The position numbers were made by a program, and so were the translations under genes. This document shows positions 1 to 7,189 of a DNA stretch of 64,000 nucleotides, piece after piece. Position 1 is the first letter of the stretch. Every line of letters starts with the position of its first letter. The notes under the pieces are model-generated. The model ran no database searches and was not told where the DNA came from. It worked only from the letters and a program-made list of their open reading frames with translations. Source of the stretch: CAVZZV01 sp963779845 (GTDB taxonomy: Bacteria; Bacteroidota; Bacteroidia; Bacteroidales; GCA-2748055); NCBI GenBank assembly GCA_963779845.1, contig CAVZZV010000006.1, forward strand, positions 372,001-436,000. The letters run 5' to 3'.

Positions 1-186
1 AAAGTCTCATTTTTCCTTTAGCCGCTTGAAAAATTCAATACTAGTATATGCGACAGCATTTAATTTTTCTCATTTCCTAATTGTAGCGGAAATATATCGC
101 ATTTGCTCCTTTCATTTACACTTTCATCCAATGATCAGATAATACCACTTTTTCCAGGATTGTTTTTACTTTAAGGTAAATTTCTT

Positions 187-209
187 TATATTTGTGCAAT
201 CGATTGCAC
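187..209 (+). promoter_or_regulatory. -7 box overlapped by LacI-type operator
   Basis: Positions 194-209 read GTGCAATCGATTGCAC, a perfect 16-bp palindrome with the central CG expected of a LacI/PurR-family operator. Its first base is the last base of TATATTTG at 187-194, which matches the Bacteroidota -7 consensus TAnnTTTG. A repressor bound here would cover the transcription start, so the site probably gives autoregulation of the adjacent lacI-type gene and of the co-directional kdu operon. No good -33 TTTG is seen at 19-21 nt upstream; the nearest TTG is at 160-162. Confidence 0.75.
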
Positions 210-222
210 TAATCCCGGAGAA

Positions 223-1233
223 TTGAAAAATTCAATGACCATACACGATATTGCGAAATCGCTTAATGTATCCCCTTCCACCGTTTCCAGGGCATTAAAT
301 GATCATCCCAGGATTAGCCGGGGTACCAGGGAAACGATCAAGTCCTTTGCCCTTGAAAATGATTACCGGCCAAATAATCTGGCCTCTTCCCTGAGAAAAG
401 GGACCAGTTTCACCATAGGGGTTATTGTACCCCGTATCAATCGTAATTTTTTCTCCAGCACGATTGGAAGTATGGAAGAAATACTCAATGATGCAGGGTA
501 TAATTTAATGATTTGTCAGACCCATGAGGAGTATAAGAAAGAAATCGACAGCATCCGGACCCTTTTGAACACCCGGGTACATACCCTGTTCATTTCCCTG
601 GCGGCCGGATCTGCGAATACTTCTCACCTTCAAGAGATTATAGAAAAAGGGGTGAAAGTTTTCATGTTTGACAGGGTCGATGTTTCATTGCCTATACCCT
701 GGGTAAAGATCGATGATTATGCAGGGGCTTTTCAATCGGTATCCCACCTCATTCAGCAGGGATATAAAAAGATCGTACATTTTGCAGGACCCCTTCATGT
801 GAATATATATGCCGATCGCCAGAAGGGATATGAGGATGCCCTCGCAGCCAATAATATAAAATTAGATCCGAGGTTAATTTTTCATGATTCACTCACCCGG
901 GAAAAGGGATTTAAGGCTTTCAAAGAATTAATCTCTAATGGAAGTCAGGCTGATGCTCTTTTTTCATCCAGTGATTTGTCTGCTCTGGGTGCTCTTCTTG
1001 CGGCAAGAGAATTGAATATTTCCATCCCGGACCACTTCGGCATTGCAGGGTATGCCAACGAACCTTTCACAGGTTATATTAAACCGGGCATGACCACTGT
1101 GGATCAGAAACCATCCGAAATCGGGAAGGCAATGGCAAATATGTTTCTCGAAAATCCTTTCCTGCCGGAACTTCAGCATAAAATCATTCAGCCTGATCTG
1201 GTGGTGCGCGGCTCTACTTTACGAAATTGTTAA
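223..1233 (+). CDS. LacI-family transcriptional repressor
   Basis: This is a DNA-binding regulator of the LacI/GalR family. The N-terminus has the LacI helix-turn-helix (TIHDIAKSLNVSPSTVSRAL, followed by the hinge region), and from about residue 60 a periplasmic-binding-protein-like effector domain starting with GVIVPRINRNFF and ending near residue 336, the normal family length. The start is TTG at 223 or ATG at 235. Both keep the whole helix-turn-helix; the TTG form gives the usual few extra residues before TIHDIA. A perfect LacI-type palindrome lies 14 bp upstream. The gene is 19 bp ahead of kduI on the same strand, so it probably controls the uronate operon; the inducer may be a KDG-like intermediate (inference). 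Confidence 0.9.
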   Translation: MKNSMTIHDIAKSLNVSPSTVSRALNDHPRISRGTRETIKSFALENDYRPNNLASSLRKGTSFTIGVIVPRINRNFFSSTIGSMEEILNDAGYNLMICQTHEEYKKEIDSIRTLLNTRVHTLFISLAAGSANTSHLQEIIEKGVKVFMFDRVDVSLPIPWVKIDDYAGAFQSVSHLIQQGYKKIVHFAGPLHVNIYADRQKGYEDALAANNIKLDPRLIFHDSLTREKGFKAFKELISNGSQADALFSSSDLSALGALLAARELNISIPDHFGIAGYANEPFTGYIKPGMTTVDQKPSEIGKAMANMFLENPFLPELQHKIIQPDLVVRGSTLRNC

Positions 1234-1252
1234 ATCATTAAAATAAAAAGAT

Positions 1253-2095
1253 ATGTCAGTTAATTATGAAATACGCTATTCAAACCATCCGAAGGATGCA
1301 AAAGGATATGATACAGAAAGGATCCGTAAGGAATACCTCGTTTCCGGAATAATGAAAACAGATGAAATTAATCTTGTATATTCATTTAACGATAGATTGA
1401 TCATTGGGGGGTGCGTACCGGTAAAAAAGTCGCTTAAACTGGAATCCATTGATGCACTCAAGTCTGCCGAATTTCTAGACCGCCGGGAGATAGGGATCAT
1501 AAACGTTGGAAATGAGGGGGTCGTAAAAGCCGATGGGCAAGAGTTCAAATTAAAATATAAGGATGCCCTTTACCTGGGCATGGGCACTAAAAATGTCCTT
1601 TTTCAAAGTATAAATTCCCAGAAGCCCGCCCATTTCTATATCAATTCGGCACCTGCCCATAAACCCCTGCCTGCAAGACTGGTAACTCTTGCAGATGCAG
1701 AAGTAGCGGAAATGGGTGCTCTTGAAACCTCCAATGCCCGCCGGATCAACAAATTATTGGTCAACTCCGTTCTCGAAACCTGCCAGTTGCAGATGGGCAT
1801 GACCGAGCTCCAGGCCGGAAGCGTATGGAACACAATGCCACCTCATGTCCATAGCCGGCGCATGGAAGCATACTTTTATTTTGAAGTCCCCGAAAACCAG
1901 GCTATCTGCCATTTTATGGGAGAGGCCCAGGAAACCAGACATATCTGGGTAAAGAATGAGGAAGCAGTGATTTCCCCTCCCTGGTCGCTGCATTCCGCTG
2001 CCGGAACTTCCAATTACATCTTTATCTGGGGAATGGCTGGCGAAAATATGGATTATGGGGACATGGATCAGATAAAAATCCAGGAGCTAAAGTAG
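1253..2095 (+). CDS. kduI: 5-dehydro-4-deoxy-D-glucuronate isomerase
   Basis: KduI interconverts 5-keto-4-deoxyuronate and 2,5-diketo-3-deoxygluconate, a step after unsaturated uronates are released from pectin or other uronic-acid polymers. The 280 residues match the family length (E. coli KduI is 278). The cupin metal ligands can be placed: His198 and His200 in PHVHSRRMEAYFYF, Glu205 in the same segment, and His247 in SPPWSLHS. The segment FMGEAQETRHIWV is also typical. The ATG lies 19 bp after lacI and kduD follows 45 bp downstream, so it is the first catabolic gene of the operon. No frameshift or missing ligand is seen. Confidence 0.95.
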   Translation: MSVNYEIRYSNHPKDAKGYDTERIRKEYLVSGIMKTDEINLVYSFNDRLIIGGCVPVKKSLKLESIDALKSAEFLDRREIGIINVGNEGVVKADGQEFKLKYKDALYLGMGTKNVLFQSINSQKPAHFYINSAPAHKPLPARLVTLADAEVAEMGALETSNARRINKLLVNSVLETCQLQMGMTELQAGSVWNTMPPHVHSRRMEAYFYFEVPENQAICHFMGEAQETRHIWVKNEEAVISPPWSLHSAAGTSNYIFIWGMAGENMDYGDMDQIKIQELK

Positions 2096-2140
2096 ATTGG
2101 AATTCATATATTACAAATTTTAAAATTTAATCATTCAAAT

Positions 2141-2932
2141 ATGTCAATTGAATTATTTACCCTTAAAGGAAAACGTGCCCTGGTTACAGGAGGTACACAT
2201 GGTCTTGGAATGGCAATAGCAACCGGTTTGGGGCGCGCCGGAGCCGAATTGATTATCAATGATCGTGATAGGGAAAAGCTGGATACTGCTCATCGTTTAT
2301 ATTTGGAGAACAAACTCAATGTACATTGCTACAATTTCGATGTAACTGATGAGGAAGATGTTATTATTTCTGTCCATAAAATTGAAAAGGAGGTAGGCCC
2401 TATCGACATCCTTGTCAATAATGCCGGAATAATCAAACGGATTCCGATTGTTGACATGAAGGTTTCCGAATATAAAGAGGTTCTGGATGTAGACCTGGTT
2501 GCTCCCTTTATTATGGCCAAACACATTGTTCCGGGCATGATCAAAAGAGGTAACGGAAAAATTATCAATATGTGTTCGATGATGAGTGAACTTGGCAGGG
2601 ATACCGTTTCGGCTTATGCGGCTGCCAAAGGAGGATTAAAAATGCTTACCCGCAGTATGGCCACCGAGTGGGCCAAATTTAACATTCAGGCCAATGGCAT
2701 AGGTCCGGGGTATTTCGCCACTTCCCAAACGGCTCCCATCAGGATTGACGGACATCCCTTCAATGAATTCATTCTTGGAAGAACTCCTGCAGGAAAATGG
2801 GGTAATCCTGACGATCTTGCAGGAGCAGCCATCTTCCTGGCCTCAGCAGCTTCCAATTTCGTGAATGGCCATATCCTTTACGTTGATGGGGGTATCCTGG
2901 CAACAATCGGAAAACCCTCAAATGAAATATAG
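2141..2932 (+). CDS. kduD: KduD-type short-chain dehydrogenase (2-dehydro-3-deoxy-D-gluconate 5-dehydrogenase)
   Basis: A cytosolic NAD(P)-dependent short-chain dehydrogenase of 263 residues. The Rossmann glycine motif TGGTHGLG is at residues 16-23, NNAG at 93-96, and the catalytic set Ser149, Tyr162 and Lys166 lies in MMSELGRDTVSAYAAAKGG. The C-terminus ends VNGHILYVDGGIL. Its place directly after kduI suggests the KduD reaction, reducing 2,5-diketo-3-deoxygluconate to KDG. The sequence also resembles proteins annotated as gluconate 5-dehydrogenase (IdnO-like) in Bacteroidota, and sequence alone does not separate the two; the neighbourhood favours KduD. It is followed by a decayed segment before the aldolase gene. 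Confidence 0.85.
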   Translation: MSIELFTLKGKRALVTGGTHGLGMAIATGLGRAGAELIINDRDREKLDTAHRLYLENKLNVHCYNFDVTDEEDVIISVHKIEKEVGPIDILVNNAGIIKRIPIVDMKVSEYKEVLDVDLVAPFIMAKHIVPGMIKRGNGKIINMCSMMSELGRDTVSAYAAAKGGLKMLTRSMATEWAKFNIQANGIGPGYFATSQTAPIRIDGHPFNEFILGRTPAGKWGNPDDLAGAAIFLASAASNFVNGHILYVDGGILATIGKPSNEI

Positions 2933-2976
2933 CCGGTAGGAGCTTTGTTCCGACAATAAACTGTTCATATTGTTAG

Positions 2977-3202
2977 AATTATTATGGGAATTCACCCAAT
3001 GACGGAGGTGGAATAACCGAAACCTGGTTCGATAAAAATGAATACCGAGGATATTCCGAACAATTATTACTTTTACGCTTTCTGGGCAACAAGCAATAAT
3101 GCTTTTGAAAAGAATGAAAATGTCCTGGAAATTATTGAAAAGGATGCTGAGTTAATCAAACATCCTGTTTTGCTGATGAATAAAAACAACAGTGGAAGAT
3201 AG
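2977..3202 (+). pseudogene. Short remnant of an unidentified gene
   Basis: The 297-bp gap between kduD and the aldolase gene holds two overlapping protein-like fragments in different frames. The first (2977-3099) has no start codon and reads through DGGGITETWFDKNEYRGYSE and LLLLRFLGNK to a stop. The second (3038-3202) reads from an internal ATG through FYAFWATSNNAFEKNENVLE and ends HPVLLMNKNNSGR. Joined across a frameshift near 3080-3099 they would look like the C-terminal end of a larger, perhaps secreted, protein. The family was not recognised, and one of the two frames may be a chance reading. Nothing else was seen in the gap. Confidence 0.4.
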
Positions 3203-3229
3203 ATTATAACCCAAATTATTAAAAAAATT

Positions 3230-3907
3230 ATGTCACGTTTCAGTAGATTGGAAGTTGCCCAAAAAATAGGCGAGCAAGGGATGATCCCGGTACTCTATCA
3301 TCCCGATGCACAATTATTGATTGAAGTCCTAAAAGCCCTTCATGCAGGGGGTTGCAGAACTTTTGAATACACCAACCGGGGCGATTTTGCCCATGAGGTT
3401 TTTGCAGAGATTAATAAATGGGCGGCTAAAAACCTTCCGGACATGATTATTGGAGCCGGATCGGTGATCGATGCCGGTACCGCCAGCCTGTATATGCAGC
3501 TCGGAGCTGCTTTTATCGTTTCCCCGGTAATGAAGGAAGAAATGGCCCTTTGTTGCAACCGGCGCAAGGTCCTTTGGGTGCCAGGCTGCGGGTCGGCAAC
3601 GGAGATTTCCAGGGCTGAAGAGCTTGGTGCCGAAGTGGTGAAGATTTTCCCCGGATCTGCTGTCGGCGGACCTGGCTTTGTTAAAGCTCTTCTGGGCCCT
3701 TCCCCCTGGAGTTCCATTATGCCCACCGGCGATGTTGAGCCTACAGAAGCCAATTTGTCTGCATGGTTCAAATCCGGTGTCTATTGCGTGGGCATGGGTT
3801 CAAAACTGCTCAGTTCAGAATTGCTCAAAAACAGGGATTTTAAGACGATCGAACAGAAAACCCACGAATCCATTGAAATTATTAAACAAATCAGGAATAA
3901 AGCATAA
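3230..3907 (+). CDS. eda: KDPG / 4-hydroxy-2-oxoglutarate aldolase
   Basis: A class I (Schiff-base) aldolase of 225 residues that cleaves 2-keto-3-deoxy-6-phosphogluconate to pyruvate and glyceraldehyde-3-phosphate, the last step of the uronate route. The conserved Glu46 is in CRTFEYTNRG, the Schiff-base Lys138 in EVVKIFPG, and the phosphate-binding segments GPGFVKALLGP and IMPTGDVEP follow. It fits a slightly extended form common in Bacteroidota. The operon context (kduI, kduD, TRAP transporter) supports the role. The kinase that would make KDPG (KdgK) is not encoded in this window and must be elsewhere if the route is complete. Confidence 0.92.
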   Translation: MSRFSRLEVAQKIGEQGMIPVLYHPDAQLLIEVLKALHAGGCRTFEYTNRGDFAHEVFAEINKWAAKNLPDMIIGAGSVIDAGTASLYMQLGAAFIVSPVMKEEMALCCNRRKVLWVPGCGSATEISRAEELGAEVVKIFPGSAVGGPGFVKALLGPSPWSSIMPTGDVEPTEANLSAWFKSGVYCVGMGSKLLSSELLKNRDFKTIEQKTHESIEIIKQIRNKA

Positions 3908-3994
3908 GTCGGAATCCTTCCGCAGCCACGATGGATTGTGGTAAAATTTCCCAACAATAAATATAGTCGGGACCATCCAAAATTTCAACACACT

Positions 3995-4978
3995 ATGAAT
4001 AAAAATTTGGCTTTTATTGTCACATTCCTCCTTTTCACGTTGTTTTCCTGCGCCCCCAAAGAAAAAGGTAAAGTCCTAAAACTGGCGCACAGCCTGGATA
4101 TTACACATCCTGTGCATAAAGCTATGGCATTTATGGCCCAACGCTGCAGCACATTATCTCAGGGCGCACTGCAAATGGAAATCTATCCTTCCGGTCAGCT
4201 CGGCTCCGAGCAGCAATGTGTGGAACTTTTACAGATTGGAAGCCTGGCCATCACCAAGGTTTCATCTGCTGTAATGGAAGGCTTTACGGATGAATACAAG
4301 GTTCTTGGACTCCCATATATCTTTGAATCCAAAGAACATGCTTTTCAGGTCTTTGACGGGCCAATCGGGAAAGATATTCTGGCCAGTTCCGAAAAATACT
4401 GGATCAAAGGCTTATGCTTTTATGATGCCGGCAGCCGAAGTTTTTATACTATCGATAAGGCCATCCATACGCCCGAAGATCTCAAAGGATTGAAAATCCG
4501 GGTTATGAAAAGCATGGTTTCCGTCAGTCTCATGAAAGCCCTCGGAGCATCTCCAACACCCATTTCCTGGGGTGAACTTTATACGGCTCTCCAGAGCGGC
4601 GTTGTCGACGGTGCCGAGAACAACCCGCCAAGTTTTTATACTTCCCATCATTATGAAGTATGCAAGTATTATTCGCTTAGCGAGCACAGCACAGTGCCGG
4701 ATGTCCTGGTTATCAGCCTGAATGTCTGGGACAACCTTAGCGAAGAGGAAAAGAAATGGCTTCAGCAAAGCGTGGACGAATCGGTGATAAAAGAAAGGGA
4801 GTTATGGGCCGCATCGGTGGAAGAATCCCTGAGTGAGGTCCAGAAAGCCGGTGTGGAGATTGTGTACCCGGACAAAGAACTGTTCGCGGCAAAAGTCGGC
4901 CCGGTGTACCAACTATTCCGGGATCAGCCGAAGGTGTATGATTTGATTGGAAGAATAAAAAAGGACAAGGGGAAGTGA
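3995..4978 (+). CDS. dctP: TRAP transporter solute-binding lipoprotein (DctP family)
   Basis: The extracytoplasmic receptor of a tripartite ATP-independent (TRAP) transporter. Starting at the ATG at 3995 gives a lipoprotein signal ending LFTLFSC with the acylated cysteine at residue 19; the frame is open upstream to 3938 but those residues would bury the signal. The DctP fold is recognised from LKLAHSLDITHPVHKA, PSGQLGSEQQCVELLQIGS and LKGLKIRVM, which holds the conserved arginine that binds substrate carboxylates, then SWGELYTALQSGVVDGAENN. The length of 327 residues is normal. Together with the kdu/eda genes it probably binds a uronate or related sugar acid (inference from context). Confidence 0.92.
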   Translation: MNKNLAFIVTFLLFTLFSCAPKEKGKVLKLAHSLDITHPVHKAMAFMAQRCSTLSQGALQMEIYPSGQLGSEQQCVELLQIGSLAITKVSSAVMEGFTDEYKVLGLPYIFESKEHAFQVFDGPIGKDILASSEKYWIKGLCFYDAGSRSFYTIDKAIHTPEDLKGLKIRVMKSMVSVSLMKALGASPTPISWGELYTALQSGVVDGAENNPPSFYTSHHYEVCKYYSLSEHSTVPDVLVISLNVWDNLSEEEKKWLQQSVDESVIKERELWAASVEESLSEVQKAGVEIVYPDKELFAAKVGPVYQLFRDQPKVYDLIGRIKKDKGK

Positions 4979-5021
4979 TGAGCGATGAGGGGTTGACTTT
5001 CGATACGAATGCGACTAATTA

Positions 5022-5089
5022 ACTAAACAGACTAAACAACTATACAGACTATACAGACTATACAGACTAAACAGACTATACAGAAACAG
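5022..5089 (+). repeat. 9-nt tandem repeat, about 7.5 copies
   Basis: In the 137-bp gap between dctP and dctQ the unit ACTAWACAG (W is A or T) is repeated about seven times: 5022-5030, 5031-5039 (last base A), an 8-nt copy at 5040-5047, then 5048-5056, 5057-5065, 5066-5074 and 5075-5083, ending in AAACAG at 5084-5089. It is not coding and has no spacer-repeat structure, so it is a microsatellite-like array, not a CRISPR. It could vary in copy number and change the distance between the receptor and permease genes. Confidence 0.85.
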
Positions 5090-5115
5090 AATCTATAATA
5101 TAAATAAATAAACGA

Positions 5116-5589
5116 ATGAAATTCACAGCCATATTAACCCGGACCCTCGAGGTTTTTTTGATATTTATTATGTCAGTTCTGGTGATTGACGTGCTATGGC
5201 AAGTTACCAGCCGGTATCTGCTGGCAAACCCAAGCGCCTTTACCGACGAAGTGGCGGGATTTCTTTTGATTTGGGTTGGAATGCTTGGTGCAGCTTATGT
5301 TTCCTCCAGGAATGAACACCTCGCTATTGACCTGCTCCTTCAAAAAACAAGGGAAAGCCGTAAACGAAACCTGGAAATCCTTATCAATATCCTTGTTTTT
5401 CTTTTCGCGCTCACCGTAATGCTTATCGGCGGTAGCTGGTTGGTATATACCCGATTTGCTCTCGAGGTGCAATCGGCCTCGCTGGAACTTCCGCTGGGAA
5501 TTGTTTATTCCGTCATGCCACTTAGCGGATTGATCATCATGTATTTCAAGGGAATTAACCTTTACCATTTGTTAAAACTGAAAAATTAA
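5116..5589 (+). CDS. dctQ: TRAP transporter small permease (DctQ family)
   Basis: An integral membrane protein of 157 residues with four predicted helices (about 12-33, 48-66, 88-110 and 125-147). The DctQ signature is seen in VTSRYLLANPSAFTDEVAGFLLIWVGMLGAA followed by a polar segment around RNEHLAIDLLL, here given as family features. DctQ forms the permease together with DctM and couples to the periplasmic receptor. The dctM ATG follows 6 bp after the stop, so the two are co-translated. Confidence 0.9.
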   Translation: MKFTAILTRTLEVFLIFIMSVLVIDVLWQVTSRYLLANPSAFTDEVAGFLLIWVGMLGAAYVSSRNEHLAIDLLLQKTRESRKRNLEILINILVFLFALTVMLIGGSWLVYTRFALEVQSASLELPLGIVYSVMPLSGLIIMYFKGINLYHLLKLKN

Positions 5590-5595
5590 TTCGTG

Positions 5596-7050
5596 ATGGA
5601 AATATATGTCCTTGTTTTAAGCTTCGTTCTTCTGTTAACTATTGGCGTCCCTATCGCGTTCAGTATTGGTATTTCCGGCATTATAACCATGCTCTTTACC
5701 ATCGATTCACTGCCGGCCTTCACTACCTTTGCACAACGGATGGCTACCGGACTGGACAGCTTTGCCTTACTGGCCATACCCTTTTTCATTCTGGCCGGGA
5801 ATATCATGAATTCCGGAGGAATCGCAATCCGGCTGATCAATCTTGCACGGGTTTTGGTTGGTGGACTGCCTGGCGGATTGGCCTTCGTGAACGTTATAGC
5901 CAACATGCTTTTTGGGGCTATTTCCGGATCAGCAGCTGCATCTGCCTCTGCCATTGGGGCCATCATGACCCCGGAAATGAAAAAAGAAGGCTATCCTGAA
6001 AATTTTAGTGCCGCGGTCAATATTACCTCCGCAACTACCGGTTTGTCTATTCCTCCAAGCAATATCCTCATTGTCTATTCCCTGGCCAGTGGCGGTGCAA
6101 GTATTACCGCACTATTCCTGGCCGGTTATATCCCGGGAATACTAACCGGGTTTGCCATCATGGTCATGGCCATGTCGATGATTGTATATAAAAACCGTGG
6201 GATGCGCGGAGTGCTTAGGGCTAACCTGAAATTACTCGGGCTCACGGCCCTTCTTATTGGCTCAGGCATTGGCATCAAAATGCTTATAGACAAGGCCCCA
6301 GGTCCGGTTTCTGTTTCCGTATTGAGTATTGCCGGAGCGGCGCTTGCGGTTTATGTAGGCCTTAAATCCTCAAAACACTGGATTAAAGTCAAACTGGCTC
6401 TAAAAATATTTCTCGATGCGATTCCTTCACTTTTATTGCTGGTTATTGTTATCGGGGGGATCGTTGCCGGCTACTTCACGGCCACTGAGGCTTCTGCCAT
6501 AGCTGTCCTCTACGCGCTCATCCTATCGCTCATTTATAAGGAAATAGGATTCAAAAACCTTCCAACGATTATACTTAGGTCCGTTCGGACAACAGCCATT
6601 GTCCTTCTTCTTGTAGCAACTTCAATCGGGCTTTCATGGATTATGTCGTATGAAAACATCCCTCAGAACGTAAGTGAGGGGATGCTGAGCATTAGCGACA
6701 ATCCTTTTGTCATTCTTCTTCTGATCAACTTCATTCTATTATTCGTAGGAGTTTTCATGGATATGACCCCTGCCGTTCTGATCTTCACCCCCATTTTCCT
6801 TCCTGTGGTAACGGCTCAGCTGGGCATGGACCCGATCCACTTTGGAATTATCATGGTTTTAAACCTGAGTGTAGGCCTGTGCACCCCTCCGGTAGGTTCA
6901 GTACTCTTTATCGGTTGCAGTGTGGCAGACATCAAAATCGAAAAAGTGGTCAAGCCTTTATTGCCATTGTTTGCCGCGATGGTAGCGGTTTTGTTGCTGG
7001 TTACCTTTATCCCCCAATTAAGCTTATGGTTACCTGGGCTTTTTGAATAA
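5596..7050 (+). CDS. dctM: TRAP transporter large permease (DctM family)
   Basis: The sodium-coupled transport subunit of the TRAP system, a multi-helix membrane protein. Typical segments are GVPIAFSIGISG, FFILAGNIMNSGGIA, ANMLFGAISGSAAASASAIG, PPSNILIVYSLASGG and a C-terminal NLSVGLCTPPVGSVLF. The start is taken at ATG 5596; a GTG directly before it (5593) is less likely. At 484 residues it is about 50 longer than usual DctM proteins: the extra part is roughly residues 205-265, from YKNRGMRGVLRANL to GLKSSKHWIKVK, and holds two more hydrophobic stretches. The extension is in frame and the rest of the protein looks intact. Confidence 0.92.
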   Translation: MEIYVLVLSFVLLLTIGVPIAFSIGISGIITMLFTIDSLPAFTTFAQRMATGLDSFALLAIPFFILAGNIMNSGGIAIRLINLARVLVGGLPGGLAFVNVIANMLFGAISGSAAASASAIGAIMTPEMKKEGYPENFSAAVNITSATTGLSIPPSNILIVYSLASGGASITALFLAGYIPGILTGFAIMVMAMSMIVYKNRGMRGVLRANLKLLGLTALLIGSGIGIKMLIDKAPGPVSVSVLSIAGAALAVYVGLKSSKHWIKVKLALKIFLDAIPSLLLLVIVIGGIVAGYFTATEASAIAVLYALILSLIYKEIGFKNLPTIILRSVRTTAIVLLLVATSIGLSWIMSYENIPQNVSEGMLSISDNPFVILLLINFILLFVGVFMDMTPAVLIFTPIFLPVVTAQLGMDPIHFGIIMVLNLSVGLCTPPVGSVLFIGCSVADIKIEKVVKPLLPLFAAMVAVLLLVTFIPQLSLWLPGLFE

Positions 7051-7189
7051 AAACTCTTTAATCCCTTTCAATCATATGACCATGTTCATCCCTTGAACGA
7101 ATAGAAGGATGTTCTATTTCTTTTATACAAAATTGTGTATCCTAAAAGGATTTTCTTCGTATAAAACCAAATAACGCAGGAGACCCAAA

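Noticed and set aside
2977..3202. A functional small gene MNTEDIPNN... between kduD and eda
   Set aside because: It has a competing overlapping frame with better protein-like content and no ribosome site, so a remnant is more likely.
5022..5089. Possible CRISPR array
   Set aside because: Units are 9 nt, contiguous and without spacers, so it is a simple tandem repeat.
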